Source: Lantana camara (taxonomy: Eukaryota > Streptophyta > Magnoliopsida > Lamiales > Verbenaceae). Taken from it: a stretch of DNA of 64,000 nucleotides. This document shows, in pieces, positions 36,193 to 46,935 of this stretch. The DNA is taken from positions 91,772,001-91,836,000 of the forward strand of contig CM074856.1 in the NCBI GenBank assembly GCA_037501455.1, given 5' to 3'. The translations under genes were made by a program, and so were the position numbers. Each line of letters opens with the position of its first letter. The first letter of the stretch is position 1. The notes below the pieces were generated by a model. The model saw nothing but the letters and a program-made list of their open reading frames with translations. It had not been told where the DNA came from and did not search any database.

Positions 36193-37950
36193 AGTAGATG
36201 ACCCATTTGACCTTGCAATGTGTGAATTTCATATGAAGCATGGTATATGATTATAAATCGTTGTTTTGCTAATGTGTACCATGTGCATTTTGTTCTGTGC
36301 ATTCATGAGCATTGTCGTGCGTCTCTGTGTGGTTGTTTGAGTCTAAGTCTGAGTTTTGTGTTGTGTTTTTTGTGCTCAGTTGGTACAGGTGCACCCGGGG
36401 TGGTGACAAGTGAGTCGTGCAGGTTCCGGGGTGAACTATTTGCTATGTCTTCGGCTGTGTTTAGTTCCAGGTGAGGTTAGGATATAGTTATACCCTATTG
36501 CAATGTGCCCGTTTTCGAATGTGTGCGATTTATAAGCCTCGTATATACGTAGATATGTATGAAATATGTACTTTGATGGTTTTGTCATAAGTTTGAAAGT
36601 AAGAAACACTATGTACGAGCCTATGTATGCTTAGTTTTGATATGTTTTGATTTCGAGGTCAGTCTGCGTGACATATACGTACGATATGATAAGTACGATA
36701 TGTATTAGATCTGTCTGTCTGTCTGTGTGTGGCGGGGTTAAGTTTCCGATATTTGTGTGTTTATCTGTGTGATGGGCCCCGGAGTTGTGCGTATGGGAGA
36801 CCCGGGACGGCCATGGGGTCGCCGGTTACAACCCCTGTGCACTTCTCCATTTTGATAGGATCAACCCGGAACCCACTAGGTGGTTAGTGGGGGATAGAGT
36901 CCTTGGGCGTGAGTGTCATGAAACTCAGGATCCTGACATATACGTGTGGATGGTTAGGGTATGTACAACCCCTCCATCACCCAATGTGAAGGAGGTACGT
37001 TTGTTCTGATTTTGTCTGTTTATGTATATGTGTGATAAGAAGGAGTTGGTTGGATGTGTGCTCGTTCCCTCCGAGCTTTACGTTTGTCTGTCATAAGTTC
37101 GTGAAACGGGGGTAGATTCTTAAATTAAGATAAAATTTGATATACTTTTAAGCTAATAAAATATGCTCCGATATGTGTGCTAAGTCTGCATGAATCTGAG
37201 TTTATACTTTAAGAAACGTTTGAGTTAAGATTTCTTTGTTTGGTTTTAAGTCTCCCTATATGTATACTATCATGGGTAAATGTTTTGAAGTGCAAAAACT
37301 AACCTCGGGTTCACGAATAATGCTTCTACTTTATGTTGTGCTCCATATATATACTTATAGCGTGTGTGTGTTAACCCCTCGCTCAGTCTTTGGACTGACC
37401 CCTCCCCCTTTTATGTTTTTAGCTGCAGGTTTTGGTCGTTGGAGTTCGTGCTATGCGGTGGTGTGTCGTGTCCGTTGAGTCTGTATCTGCTCGTTTAATT
37501 TGGTTAAGCATTCTGTTCTGATTTATAATTTGTAAATTTTGTATAAGATTTATTTTGTACTCGTTTGCAACTTATGATCCGAATGTTTGGAATTTCGGGA
37601 CATATTAGGACAGGTGCTCGGATTAGTTGAACCCGTTTTGATGTGTAATTATTCGGGACAGGATAGGACAGGTTTGCTGAACTAGTTGAACCCGTATATT
37701 TGATTCTGATGTACGTACTGCGTTGTATGCTTGGTGTGTACAAGTTTTTGAAAGTTGGCATTTTATATTGCTTCCGCTATCATGTTTCGCTTATTTTCTT
37801 CTGTACAGGGTTAGGTACTGCCTAGCTAGTGGGTGCGTTTTTTGTTAGTCACCCGTTCGCTGTGACTTGACACGTGTGCGGAGTCTTTGTTTCGTTACAT
37901 GTGTCGGGTTATAGTGCGGGGATGTGGTGCCCACCGCTTGGGGCGCTACA
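36193..37950 (+). mobile_element. Solo LTR C', part 2
   Basis: This completes C' to GGGGCGCTACA at 37950, followed by TSD GCAAT. Donor CCAG/GTGAGGTTAGG (first intron base 36471), CTCAGTCTTTGGACTGACCC (about 37382-37401) and acceptor TAGCTGCAG ending 37428 match C. The terminal AGTGCGGGGATGTGGTGCC is closer to the A type than that of C. Confidence 0.92.
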
Positions 37951-40060
37951 GCAATGTTTAAATAAATATTCATAATAGGTTAACCAAGAAACTTCTTGGT
38001 TAGTACCCGATAATAGGAAAATATTATATCAACAACAATACTGGGTTCATATTTATTTTAAAATAACGGGATAGGGGGTTATAGGCTATACTTTGAGAAA
38101 ACATGACCCCTTTTTAGAACAATATGATGCCCGCAAGTTAGGTGTTCTCCAACCTTTACTCCTTAAAACCGAGAATATTCGTAATGATATTGATCAAGAT
38201 GTCGTTACCAATGAGAAAAAAATATAATCCGTTTTTCTTCCGGTGTCACCTCAGGGAGCTACCCCTAGTCACTTGATGTAGAATAACTAACCTCCAGTTA
38301 GACCATCACCAAGATCTAGTTGGCGCCTGGTATAATAATAGCCATTGGCGCTCGCCTCTTGGTTTATTACTTCTACCAATACCACCGGGGCCCACAATAA
38401 GAAAAGATATTTTACTTGCATTTAACGGTACTAGATAGATGGTAATGTAGTACCAGAACTTTATAACATGAAATACTTTGATCTTTATAATAAGACAAGA
38501 CAATATGAATACTTTAAAATGATTGATTTTGTATACTAGAATAATATAAGTTGATATTGAAGTATTTTGCTAAAAGGGGTAGTATCATTTATAAAGGGGT
38601 AAGACTTGAATTGTATTAGCATAAAACATAAAATGTTTTATATATATATAGACTCATGATCCCAGTTGGAACATTTAACCTCATCTAAAGTAACCAGGTA
38701 TTATGTAATAATACCGGAGTCCTAGTCAGTCCAAACCTTCACCTGTGAGTGGTGATCAACTATAAGTTTCTATTCCTTAACCAAAACTAATCACATAGAC
38801 AATTTACTATAGTAAAGCATGTCATAACACGAAATAAGGTCAAATAGTATCCTCGCAGAATACAACTTTAACATTCGAACAAAGTTTATAAAATAAGGTT
38901 CATTATTATATCAAGTAATTATTAATCAAATTAGGAATCTTAATAAGCTTCTATGTTATAAAGGAAGTCCATAAAGAAATCTTATTTTGAAAATGATATT
39001 TTAAAATATCCGATTTGAAAATCCTAAATGAATATCTTTATTTGAAATTCATATTTTAGTTTAATAAATGTCAAAACTTGGATTTCTTTAAAAATAGAAA
39101 TCTTAATTCTTTAATGTTTGAAACCTTGAACGTTTTTGAATCTCAAAACGATATTTGAAATATGAAACGTTTAAATGATTCTTGAAACTTTAATCCCCTA
39201 TTTTATTTAATGAAACATTAATCAAGAATTATTATTTAAAATCCCAATTTATTTGTATTTATTTTGAAATCATTATTTGAAAAGAACTACTATTTAAGTG
39301 TGGGGGATTAGACATACACATAAACACCTAATCTTTCACACTCTAACCCACACTACACACACTCGACACACGCACACTTCATACATTCATAAGATGTTCT
39401 AGGCATTCTTGATTAAATTACTATTCATAACATAAGATTAAAGCGTGAATGAGCATAATATATAAAGTTTACATGAAGATTAATTCATAAATAAATTTTC
39501 TAAACATGAATCTATTCAAATATTTAAGAACATAATTTTGAATATATAAACACATATTTAAATCATTTCATATAATAATCATGCATTTTCATAAATTAAA
39601 TTCCTAACTTTAATTTATGAAATATAAATTCCTAAATCATAATTTCCTAATAAAACATAAATATTTAACATAATTTAAAGCATATAAAATATACTAATTA
39701 TATTATCTAGACTAAACATAAAAATTAAAGCATAAAAAAATAAATCTAACCTTGAGAGTGAGGGGTGTGTGTGGCGTGAGTTTTAGGGGAGAGAAGAGAG
39801 GAATTTGTTTGTTAGGAATGAGGGGAATTTGTGAGTTAGAAGTGAGTCTCTTGGGGTATTTATAGGTAGGAGTTAAGGACCTAAAAGCAATTTTTAAAAA
39901 TATGTAGGAAATGTGGAGAGTTCTAAATCACAAAAATATATGGAAATTATGTAGGAAATGTGGAGGATTTTATGTCACACATCTATCATTTCTATTTTAA
40001 GAAAGTGATGTCATATTTAATAAAAAAAAATGTCATGGATTTTATGTCACACACCTATCG
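37951..40060 (-). mobile_element. B' LTR, part 2, truncated at element G
   Basis: Continuation of B' beyond C'. It carries the B TATA box (39853-39865, reverse complement CTATAAATACCCC). The splice-donor position reads TTTAG/ATGAGG near 38685-38695, so the GT of the B copy is AT here. A short direct repeat (GGATTTTATGTCACACA...CTATC at 39962-39986 and 40037-40059) lies at the truncated end. The last 1.1 kb of the B family (its 5' end, about 15763-16690 in B) is missing. Confidence 0.8.
39853..39865 (-). promoter_or_regulatory. TATA box of B' LTR
   Basis: Reverse complement CTATAAATACCCC, identical to the core at 16908 in B. The downstream pyrimidine-rich leader is also kept. Confidence 0.7.
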
Positions 40061-40071
40061 GTATAGACGAG

Positions 40072-42888
40072 ATGTCAGTTGGGAGCTCTTCCCCTCATAA
40101 TAATGTGCCTACGGCGATTCCAATGGCTAAGGCATCCCCAGGTGATGAGATTCCTACTGCTATTCCCGTGGCCCGGGCTCCTGTTGAAGCCAGGGACGAA
40201 GAGGTTGATGCCGCCGTTCAAGGAATGAACGAGCATGCTCCTGGAGGGGTAGAAGATCTCTTTGAAGAGATGCATAATTTTATGGAGATGCAGAGACAGG
40301 GGGAGAGGGTATTTCCCGTGCTTAATAGCGCTGTAAGACCTCAAGACCATAGGATCAAGGTGGCAATTGCGGCTCCCGAGGGCGGTGTAGGGCCCTCCGA
40401 GCGACGGGCCGAAGATGAGCCACCCAGGAAACGCCAAAGAAAGGGTAAAGAGCCTGCTACGAGAGTGAGGCAAAATAACCCCCATCAGACCGACCGGTCC
40501 CCTGATGAGATAGAGAGCATCCTGACGCTCGATGATTTGAAAGAGTTGAAGGCGTAAGTTTATTGGGACGAGGCGGTGTTCCCCATACGTCTTCCAGTGG
40601 AGGGAGAGAGAGCGAACCGACCGCCATTTGGGATGATGACGGTCTATTTGGATTCAGTCTTGTTCGGGGGTCTAAGATTTTCCATTCCGCCCTCGGTTGC
40701 TAACATCTGTAATTATTTGGTACTGAGCCCTTCCCAAATCCTCCCCAATGGTATAGCGTTGATCAACACATTCGTGATGCTAATGAGGGCCACCGGTCAT
40801 GAGCCCACAATAACCAATTTTGATAGTCTGATTCAGGTGGCCCGTTCACCTCGCTCATCTCCGACAGACGGATTTTACTACGCCCAAGCTAAGTCCGGGT
40901 TGAAAATGATCGATTCTCCCTTGACGTCGTATGGCAAAGATTGGAAGGAGAAGTACTTTTTCGTGGGGGCTCCTGGGCTCGTGGGACCTCCCCGTGAGTG
41001 GTGGATACATGGACCTGGGCCTCGGGTCACGGAACGATCAAAAAATGATAACTTCGAGCATTGGGCAAAGGATTTGGCCCTCGTAATGAGGAATGGGAAA
41101 AAGCTTATAAAAGCTAAGGATCTGATGACAGACGAGGGGATATTATTCCTCTTTGGGCTCTCTCATCCTCCGGAAATGATAGCCCAACCTCCGGCTTCGA
41201 TCATGGCCCTCGATGGTTAGATTTCTAGGAACTAACTTCTCTAACATTTAGGAATAGCCTCACTAACTTGCTTAGGCTGTCTTGTTTTCATTGCTATTAC
41301 TTCTGGTGGTATTTTTCTGACACTCGTGCCTTTGATCGTGCAGAAGTTCAAATATTGACCGCTGGGATGAATACTGAAAGTGTTGCCCGGATGATGCGCG
41401 CACAGAGGTCGGGCGCTAACCCTCAACAACAACAGCAGCAGCATGCCCAACCCGCGAATGCCCCGAGTGGGAGAGGAATTCGCCAAAGGGCAGGGCGAGA
41501 AAATGGTGGCAGGGGCGCCGGAGATGAAGTTCCAGTTGTCGGCCCCATAGAAGACTTGACCATAGACAGCGCTCGGGAGGTTACTCCACCCCTAGCCGCT
41601 CCAGAAGGACCGATTGTGCTCAGTTCCAGCAACTCCCATAACCGCTCAAGGGAGTTAGCCGGCTTTCACGACGCAATAAGGGCCGACCGCCAGGGGAAGA
41701 GAAAGAGGCTGCCTGATTCTATCCCCATTTTTGGGAAAGGGAAGGAGGTGGTCGTGGGCCACCGTGGCAAGGGCTGCGATACTTCCTCATCCGAGGATGA
41801 GGATTTCTAGAAAATAGGCTGCCGGGGCGACGCTCGGTACAAGCGCCAACGGACGGATGGTCCCATTCTGGTAAATAAGAGCGCGTCCTCTGTGAACCTA
41901 GTCCCGCGATCATGATAAGCTGAACGAGCACGATGCCGCTCGAGTCGCTGATGATGCCTGCCATGCGCTCTTGACGGTAAGCCTCCAGTTCCCTTTGTAA
42001 AGTTTTGACTCTTTCTATTTTAATTCTGATAGTGACCTCTCGCTTCTGGCTTTTCAGGAGGTCATTCCGAGGCTGAAGAATATGCAGGGGTGAGCACAGG
42101 CCTATTCCAAGCACAAGGCCAAATATAAAAAGTTACTGCGCATTTCCGACCCCGGCCAACTCCAGGAGGACTACAACAATGTCTGTGCCGAACTCACCGC
42201 TGTAAATCTTGACAGGGACAAGCTGAGGGACGACTTGAAGTGGTCGGATGACGCGTACTTAGCCCTTGATCAGCGTCATAGGTAACTCAAGGAAGAGCGC
42301 GACCAGCTGAGGGTTACCAACGGGGAGCTCGGCGAGTGATTGGCTGAGAGCACAAGGCAGAATGAAACAACTTTGAAGGCCCTCGCGGAGTTGCAGAAGA
42401 AAGTTGCAGGCTTGGAGGCAAAGGTGTCATGGGATGCAGTGATGAAATTCGTGCGCTCCAAGGCCTTTGTGTTCGCGGCCAACCTCCACTACTTTGACAA
42501 CGCTCGGTGCTTCTTCTATAAGGCGATTGGGCAAATGGTGAAGCTGGGATTGGCTCCTGAGAGCGCTCGAACTGATGAGCGCTTGCACATGGATTTAGAT
42601 GAGAACTGTGAGCCTATGGTCCGCGAGAGTGATCCCTCGGAGAGCCTGGCTGAGCCGAAGTATCAGGAACTTGTAACGATGCTCCAGGAAGAGTTCATGG
42701 CGGCAAACCCCCTAGATCCTGAGCCCCTTTTGATAGAGGACGAGGGTGTCACCATAGACGCTCAAGATGGCGAGGGCCAGGCGACGCAGAGACTTCTAAT
42801 GCTAACGTGTTGGCCCCAGTTCCTATCTCCACTGCTCTTCCTGAACCCGAGAGCCAAGCTTGATGAAGCCTTTCAATTGCTGTTTTAA
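40072..42888 (+). pseudogene. Antisense gene of element G (gypsy-type transposon protein, Transposase_28-like)
   Basis: The proposed start is ATG 40072. Exon 1 (to 41215) has a PTAIPMAKA/PTAIPVARA repeat, a basic PPRKRQRKGKE patch and the conserved domain known in plants as 'putative gypsy type transposon' (FPIRLPVEGERA, SSPTDGFYYAQAKSG, WKEKYFFVG, PPREWWIHGPGPR). Intron 1 is probably 41216-41343 (GTTAGA...GTGCAG, 128 bases), giving ALD-E-VQILTAG. Exon 2 has a polyQ stretch and an acidic SSSEDEDF. Intron 2 is probably 41977-42057 (GTAAGC...TTTCAG). Exon 3 is a coiled coil followed by a conserved tail. Damage: TAA 40555-40557, a frameshift between 41810 and 41950, and stops at 42091, 42283 and 42337. 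The function of this family is unknown; it is transcribed opposite to pol. Confidence 0.75.
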
Positions 42889-43903
42889 TATACCTTTCTA
42901 TCTATTTAACTTATATTCCAATTTTTAAGAACATGTGACTTCTGTGTTTGATCCCCACATTCTCCATAATGTATTCGTACTTTTCTTCCGTTGGCTTGAA
43001 TGTTTCTATTAATAATGTTTGATCCTCGTCGCCTATGACCGTTGAGTATTGTTTTCTCTTCATGATTGACGCTTGTATGCATGCTTCCTTTGATGCTTGA
43101 ATATCCGCAATGGGAGTGTACGCGAGCGCGGATGTTTCCCTTGAGGATACCCCGGTGCATATCACTATGTAATCTAAGTTTAGGACTTAATAACGTCTTG
43201 AGAGATGAACGTGTGGACGCAAGGTTGTTTCCGACGAGGGTGCCCACACCGTATTCGTAGTAAGGCTCGAATTTGAACCTAGGAACACCCAGAGGAGTTA
43301 CCGAAGTTTTGGCCTTAAACAAATGAGGTATGTTTCTGACTTGAACGCTCCGGTAACTCGAGTGAACTTAGAAATCAACTATAGGATTCGCTACGTATGG
43401 AATTAAAAAGAGTGCGGCTGTAATTCCCACTTTAGTATTTAAGTGTCCGTATGAGTGTTAACTCAGAATTTGCTATTTACAAGTGTACTCTTACCTAAGA
43501 AGGTGAGGGTCATTGGGGGTTTACGAGCGCAAGCTGGCGAAAAGATCATCCAGTTGGAGTAAACTAAGCATTTTAGTATCCCCCTTTTTCGAAACGCTCA
43601 TTCCAAAGTTTTATACACATATGTGCGTCAAAACATTCAGTGCAAAGTGTTCGCAACACATAGATAGTGTTGATATGGGATTAATAGTTTGTTCCTTAAG
43701 CCGTTCGACGTGGAAGGTGCTCAACACGGAGTAGGCTTTAATGCAATCAAATATTCAAACCATCAACCAAGAAAAGGCAAACAATCAGCATAATAGTTGG
43801 TAAAACATTTAGTGTCACCCTCGTAATATATATAATAATAGTTATGCTTTCTGTCAAAAGAAAGTACAAAGTGCCGCGAGCGGGCAATTACAAAGGTTGA
43901 CAT
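42889..43903. other. Spacer between the antisense gene and the pol 3' end of G
   Basis: The two genes converge here. The stretch has no long frame with a recognisable domain. It may hold the terminators of both transcripts. I see no strong repeat. Confidence 0.5.
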
Positions 43904-45330
43904 TTACACGTAGAACCGTCTAAGGTTACACGCATTCCATGGTCTAGGGAGACGCTCGCCTTGCAAAGTCTCTAGCAAGTAGGTGTTGTTCGCTCGTACT
44001 TGAATGACTTTGAAGGGGCCTTCCCAATTGGGATCCAACTTACCCACATGTTTGGAAACTTCAACCTTTTTGAGGAGCAAGTCCCCTAGTTGGAAAGTTC
44101 TCTCTCTGACACGTTTGTTATACTGGTGCGCTACGGTAGCCTTGTACTTGTGGATGTGAGCCCAAGTTGTGTTCCTCCTTTCGTCTAGCAAATCCAATTC
44201 AAACGTCCGATTAGCCTCGTTGATTGCAGGCTCGAAATAGGTAATGCGTGCGGATTCTTGAGCGATCTCCGCAGGTATCATGGCCTCGGAGCCATATACG
44301 AGGGAGTAAGGGGTTTCCCCGGTTGCCGCTGGTGGGGTAGTACGGTACGCCCAGAGGGCACCTTGAAGTTCTTCTGCCCACTCCCCTTTCTTACTTTCGA
44401 GCATCGTTTTCAAATGCTGGAGTATGGTTCGGTTAGTCACTTCAGCTTGACCGTTGGCTTGAGGATGGCCCACGGAAGTGAAGCGTTGCTCAATCCCAAG
44501 CTCATAGCACCAATCCTGGGTGTCAACAGCAATGAATTGGGAGTCGTTGTCCGAGATGAGCACCCTCGGGATGCCATACCTGCAGATGATGTTCTTCTAG
44601 ATGAAATCCCTCACAACTTTGAACGTTATCTTTGGGACTGCTTCAGGTTCGGCCCACTTAGTGAAATAGTCCACGACAAGTATCACGAATTTCTTTTGCC
44701 CGACTGCCATTGGGAGGGGTCCCACAATGTCAATGCCCCACTAGTCGAAGGGCCAAGAGACATCAATAGGGGTCATTTGAGCAGCCGGCAGTTGAGGGGT
44801 GCTAGAATGAAACTGGCACTTAGGGCATTTCCTAGAGTAACTGATGGCATCCTACAGTAGCGAGGGCCAGAAGAACCCACTCCTCAAGACTTTCTTAGCC
44901 AGAATTCGACCGCCAGAATGAACCCCACAGCTTCCGTTGTGCACGTGTTCCAACACTTCCTTGGCTTGTGAGGGCCTCAGGCACCTCAATGGCGGACCTT
45001 GGAAAGAGCGTTTGAATAGCCGTCCGTTGCTGTCAAGAGAAAATCGAGGGGCCTTACTTCTAACCTTCTGAGCTTCTACTTTATCGCTCAGGCAGGCCCC
45101 ATCCCTCATAAACTTAATGATGTCATCAAGCCAACAAGGTTCATAGGGATCAATCGTGTTCACTTCGTACGAGGGTTCCGTTTCGTGAATCAGCGGTTTC
45201 TCTGTTCTGAGGAACGTGACTGAACGCTCGTACGAATCCTCCAGAGCCGATGCAAACTTGGAAAGAGCATCTGCATGCTCGTTTTTCGTCCTTGGGATCT
45301 GCAACAGATGGAATTCTTTGAACTTGGCGA
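43904..45330 (-). pseudogene. Element G integrase (with end of second RNase H)
   Basis: The first part (45330-44855) has HLLQIPRTKNEHADALSKFA, the end of the RNase H-like domain, then the integrase HHCC finger start (HVHNGSCGVHSGG...FFWPSL). The core follows: first Asp in GIDIVGPLP/VVDYFTKWAE, then SDNDSQF, HPQANGQAEVTNR with the catalytic Glu, and LWAYRTTPPAATGETPYSLVYG. The C terminus has GPFKVIQV and ends NLRRFYV. In-frame TAG codons lie at 44852-44854, 44741-44743 and 44597-44599; reading through them keeps the family sequence. The polyprotein ends near 43904. Confidence 0.85.
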
Positions 45331-45829
45331 TCATATCCTTAGCCTCACCAAGTACTGTACCATAGTGGCTTCTCGAGCCTTATAAGTGCCATCAATTTGA
45401 CTTGCGATCAGCTGGGAGTCAACATAGGCAGTGACCCGAACGACACCATTCTGGAGGACTATCCTGAGCCCTTGGATTAGAGCCTCATACTCCGCCTCGG
45501 TGTTGCTGACCTGAAACGCCAGTTTGATAGTGTAATCAACTTCCACACCATGAGGATCTCTGAGGGTCACCCCGGCTCCCCCCCTTGTGAGGTCGAGGAG
45601 CCATCTGTGTGCAGAAGCCATAACCCTTCTTCCACTGAGGGCCTAATATCCAAATTGAAGCGCTCCACCAATATGTCAGCCACTACCTGAGCCTGTATCG
45701 CGGTGCGTGGCTCGAAAGTGATATCAAATTGACTGAGTTCAATTGACCATTTAATGAACCTCCCTGAGACGTCCGACTTTGCAAGCAACTGTTTGAGGGG
45801 TTGGTCTGTGAGCACTGTGATAGAATGAG
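45331..45829 (-). pseudogene. Element G RNase H region and second (archaeal-type) RNase H
   Basis: VLTDQPLKQLLAKSDVSGR and IKWSIELSQFDITFEPRTA lead into a second RNase H-like domain: WLLHTDGSS (first catalytic Asp), NTEAEYEALIQGL (Glu) and VTAYVDSQLIASQIDG (Asp). The frame shifts near 45585 at a run of seven C, and again near 45345 (LGEAKD is read as LVRLRI). The extra RNase H is a mark of the Tat group. Confidence 0.8.
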
Positions 45830-46935
45830 CCTGAAAATAAGGTCTTAGCCTTCAATGCATTAACGAGCGCAAAAGCAAACTTCTGTATCTCCATATATCT
45901 CTTCTCCACCCCCTGCAAGGTTTTGCTTAAGTAGTACACCGGCATATGTTTATGCTCGCGGACCGCCACAAGGACAGCGCTTGTAGCCTCTGAGGAGACT
46001 GACATGTAAATGAATAAGTTTTCTCCAGGGCTAGGCTTAGTCAATAGTGGTGCGCTCGCAAGGTATTGCTTCATGTTCTGCAAAGCTTTCTCACATTCTT
46101 CGCTCCAGGTGAAGTTACGAGCGTTGCGTAAAATTTTGAAGAAAGGTAAGTTTCTGTCTGCCGAGCGGGAGATGAACCTGTTCAATGAACTGATCTTTCC
46201 CACCAGCACTTGGACTTCCCTCACGTTCCGAGGGGAAGAAATGTCGAGAATCGCTTTAATCTTTTCCGGATTCGCCTCTATGCCTCGCTGACTGACCATG
46301 TATCCCAAGAATTTGCCACCCCGAACGCCAAATGTACATTTGGAGGGGTTCAATTTCATTCCATAATGACGTAGGATGTTGAAAGTTTGTTTGAGATCCT
46401 CCAGATGGGAATGTTGGCGCTCGCTCTTGACTATCATGTCGTCCACATAGACTTCCATGGATTTCCCTATTTCGCGCTTGAACATCATGTTGACTAGGCG
46501 TTGATAAGTTGCACCCGCATTTTTAAGTCCGAACGGCATGACCTTGAAACAGTAAACGCCTACATGTACCACAAACGAGGTTTTAGGGCGATCCTCGGGC
46601 ACCATGAAGATTTGATAATATCCCTGAAAGCCGTCCATTATACTCATGAGCTCACACCCCGCTGTTGAATCTACCAGTTGATCAATCCTCGGCAGGGGGT
46701 ATGGGTCTTTGGGGCACGCCTTGTTGAGATCTGTGAAATCATTGCACATGCGCCATTTGTTGGCGCTCTTGGGAACGAGCACCACATTACAGAGCCATTC
46801 TGGGTACAAAATCTCCTCAATGTACTGAGCGTCAAGAAGTTTATTGACTTCTTCTTCGATCTTGCCTCCTGAAACCATGGACGTCCCTTTTCTTTGGTTT
46901 GATTGGCTTGAAGGCTGGGTCCACGTTGAGTCTAT
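45830..46935 (-). pseudogene. Element G reverse transcriptase
   Basis: KIEEEVNKLLDAQYIEEILYPEWLCNVVLVPK opens the fingers (about residues 29-60 of the 398-residue frame). SIMDGFQGYYQI carries the first catalytic Asp (residue 105), VMPFGLKNAGATYQRLVN follows, and VYVDDMIVKS carries Asp 169 and 170. FLGYMVSQRGIEANPEKI is the thumb. The start is joined to the gag-protease frame by a frameshift near 46900, and the end is frameshifted near 45830. Confidence 0.9.
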
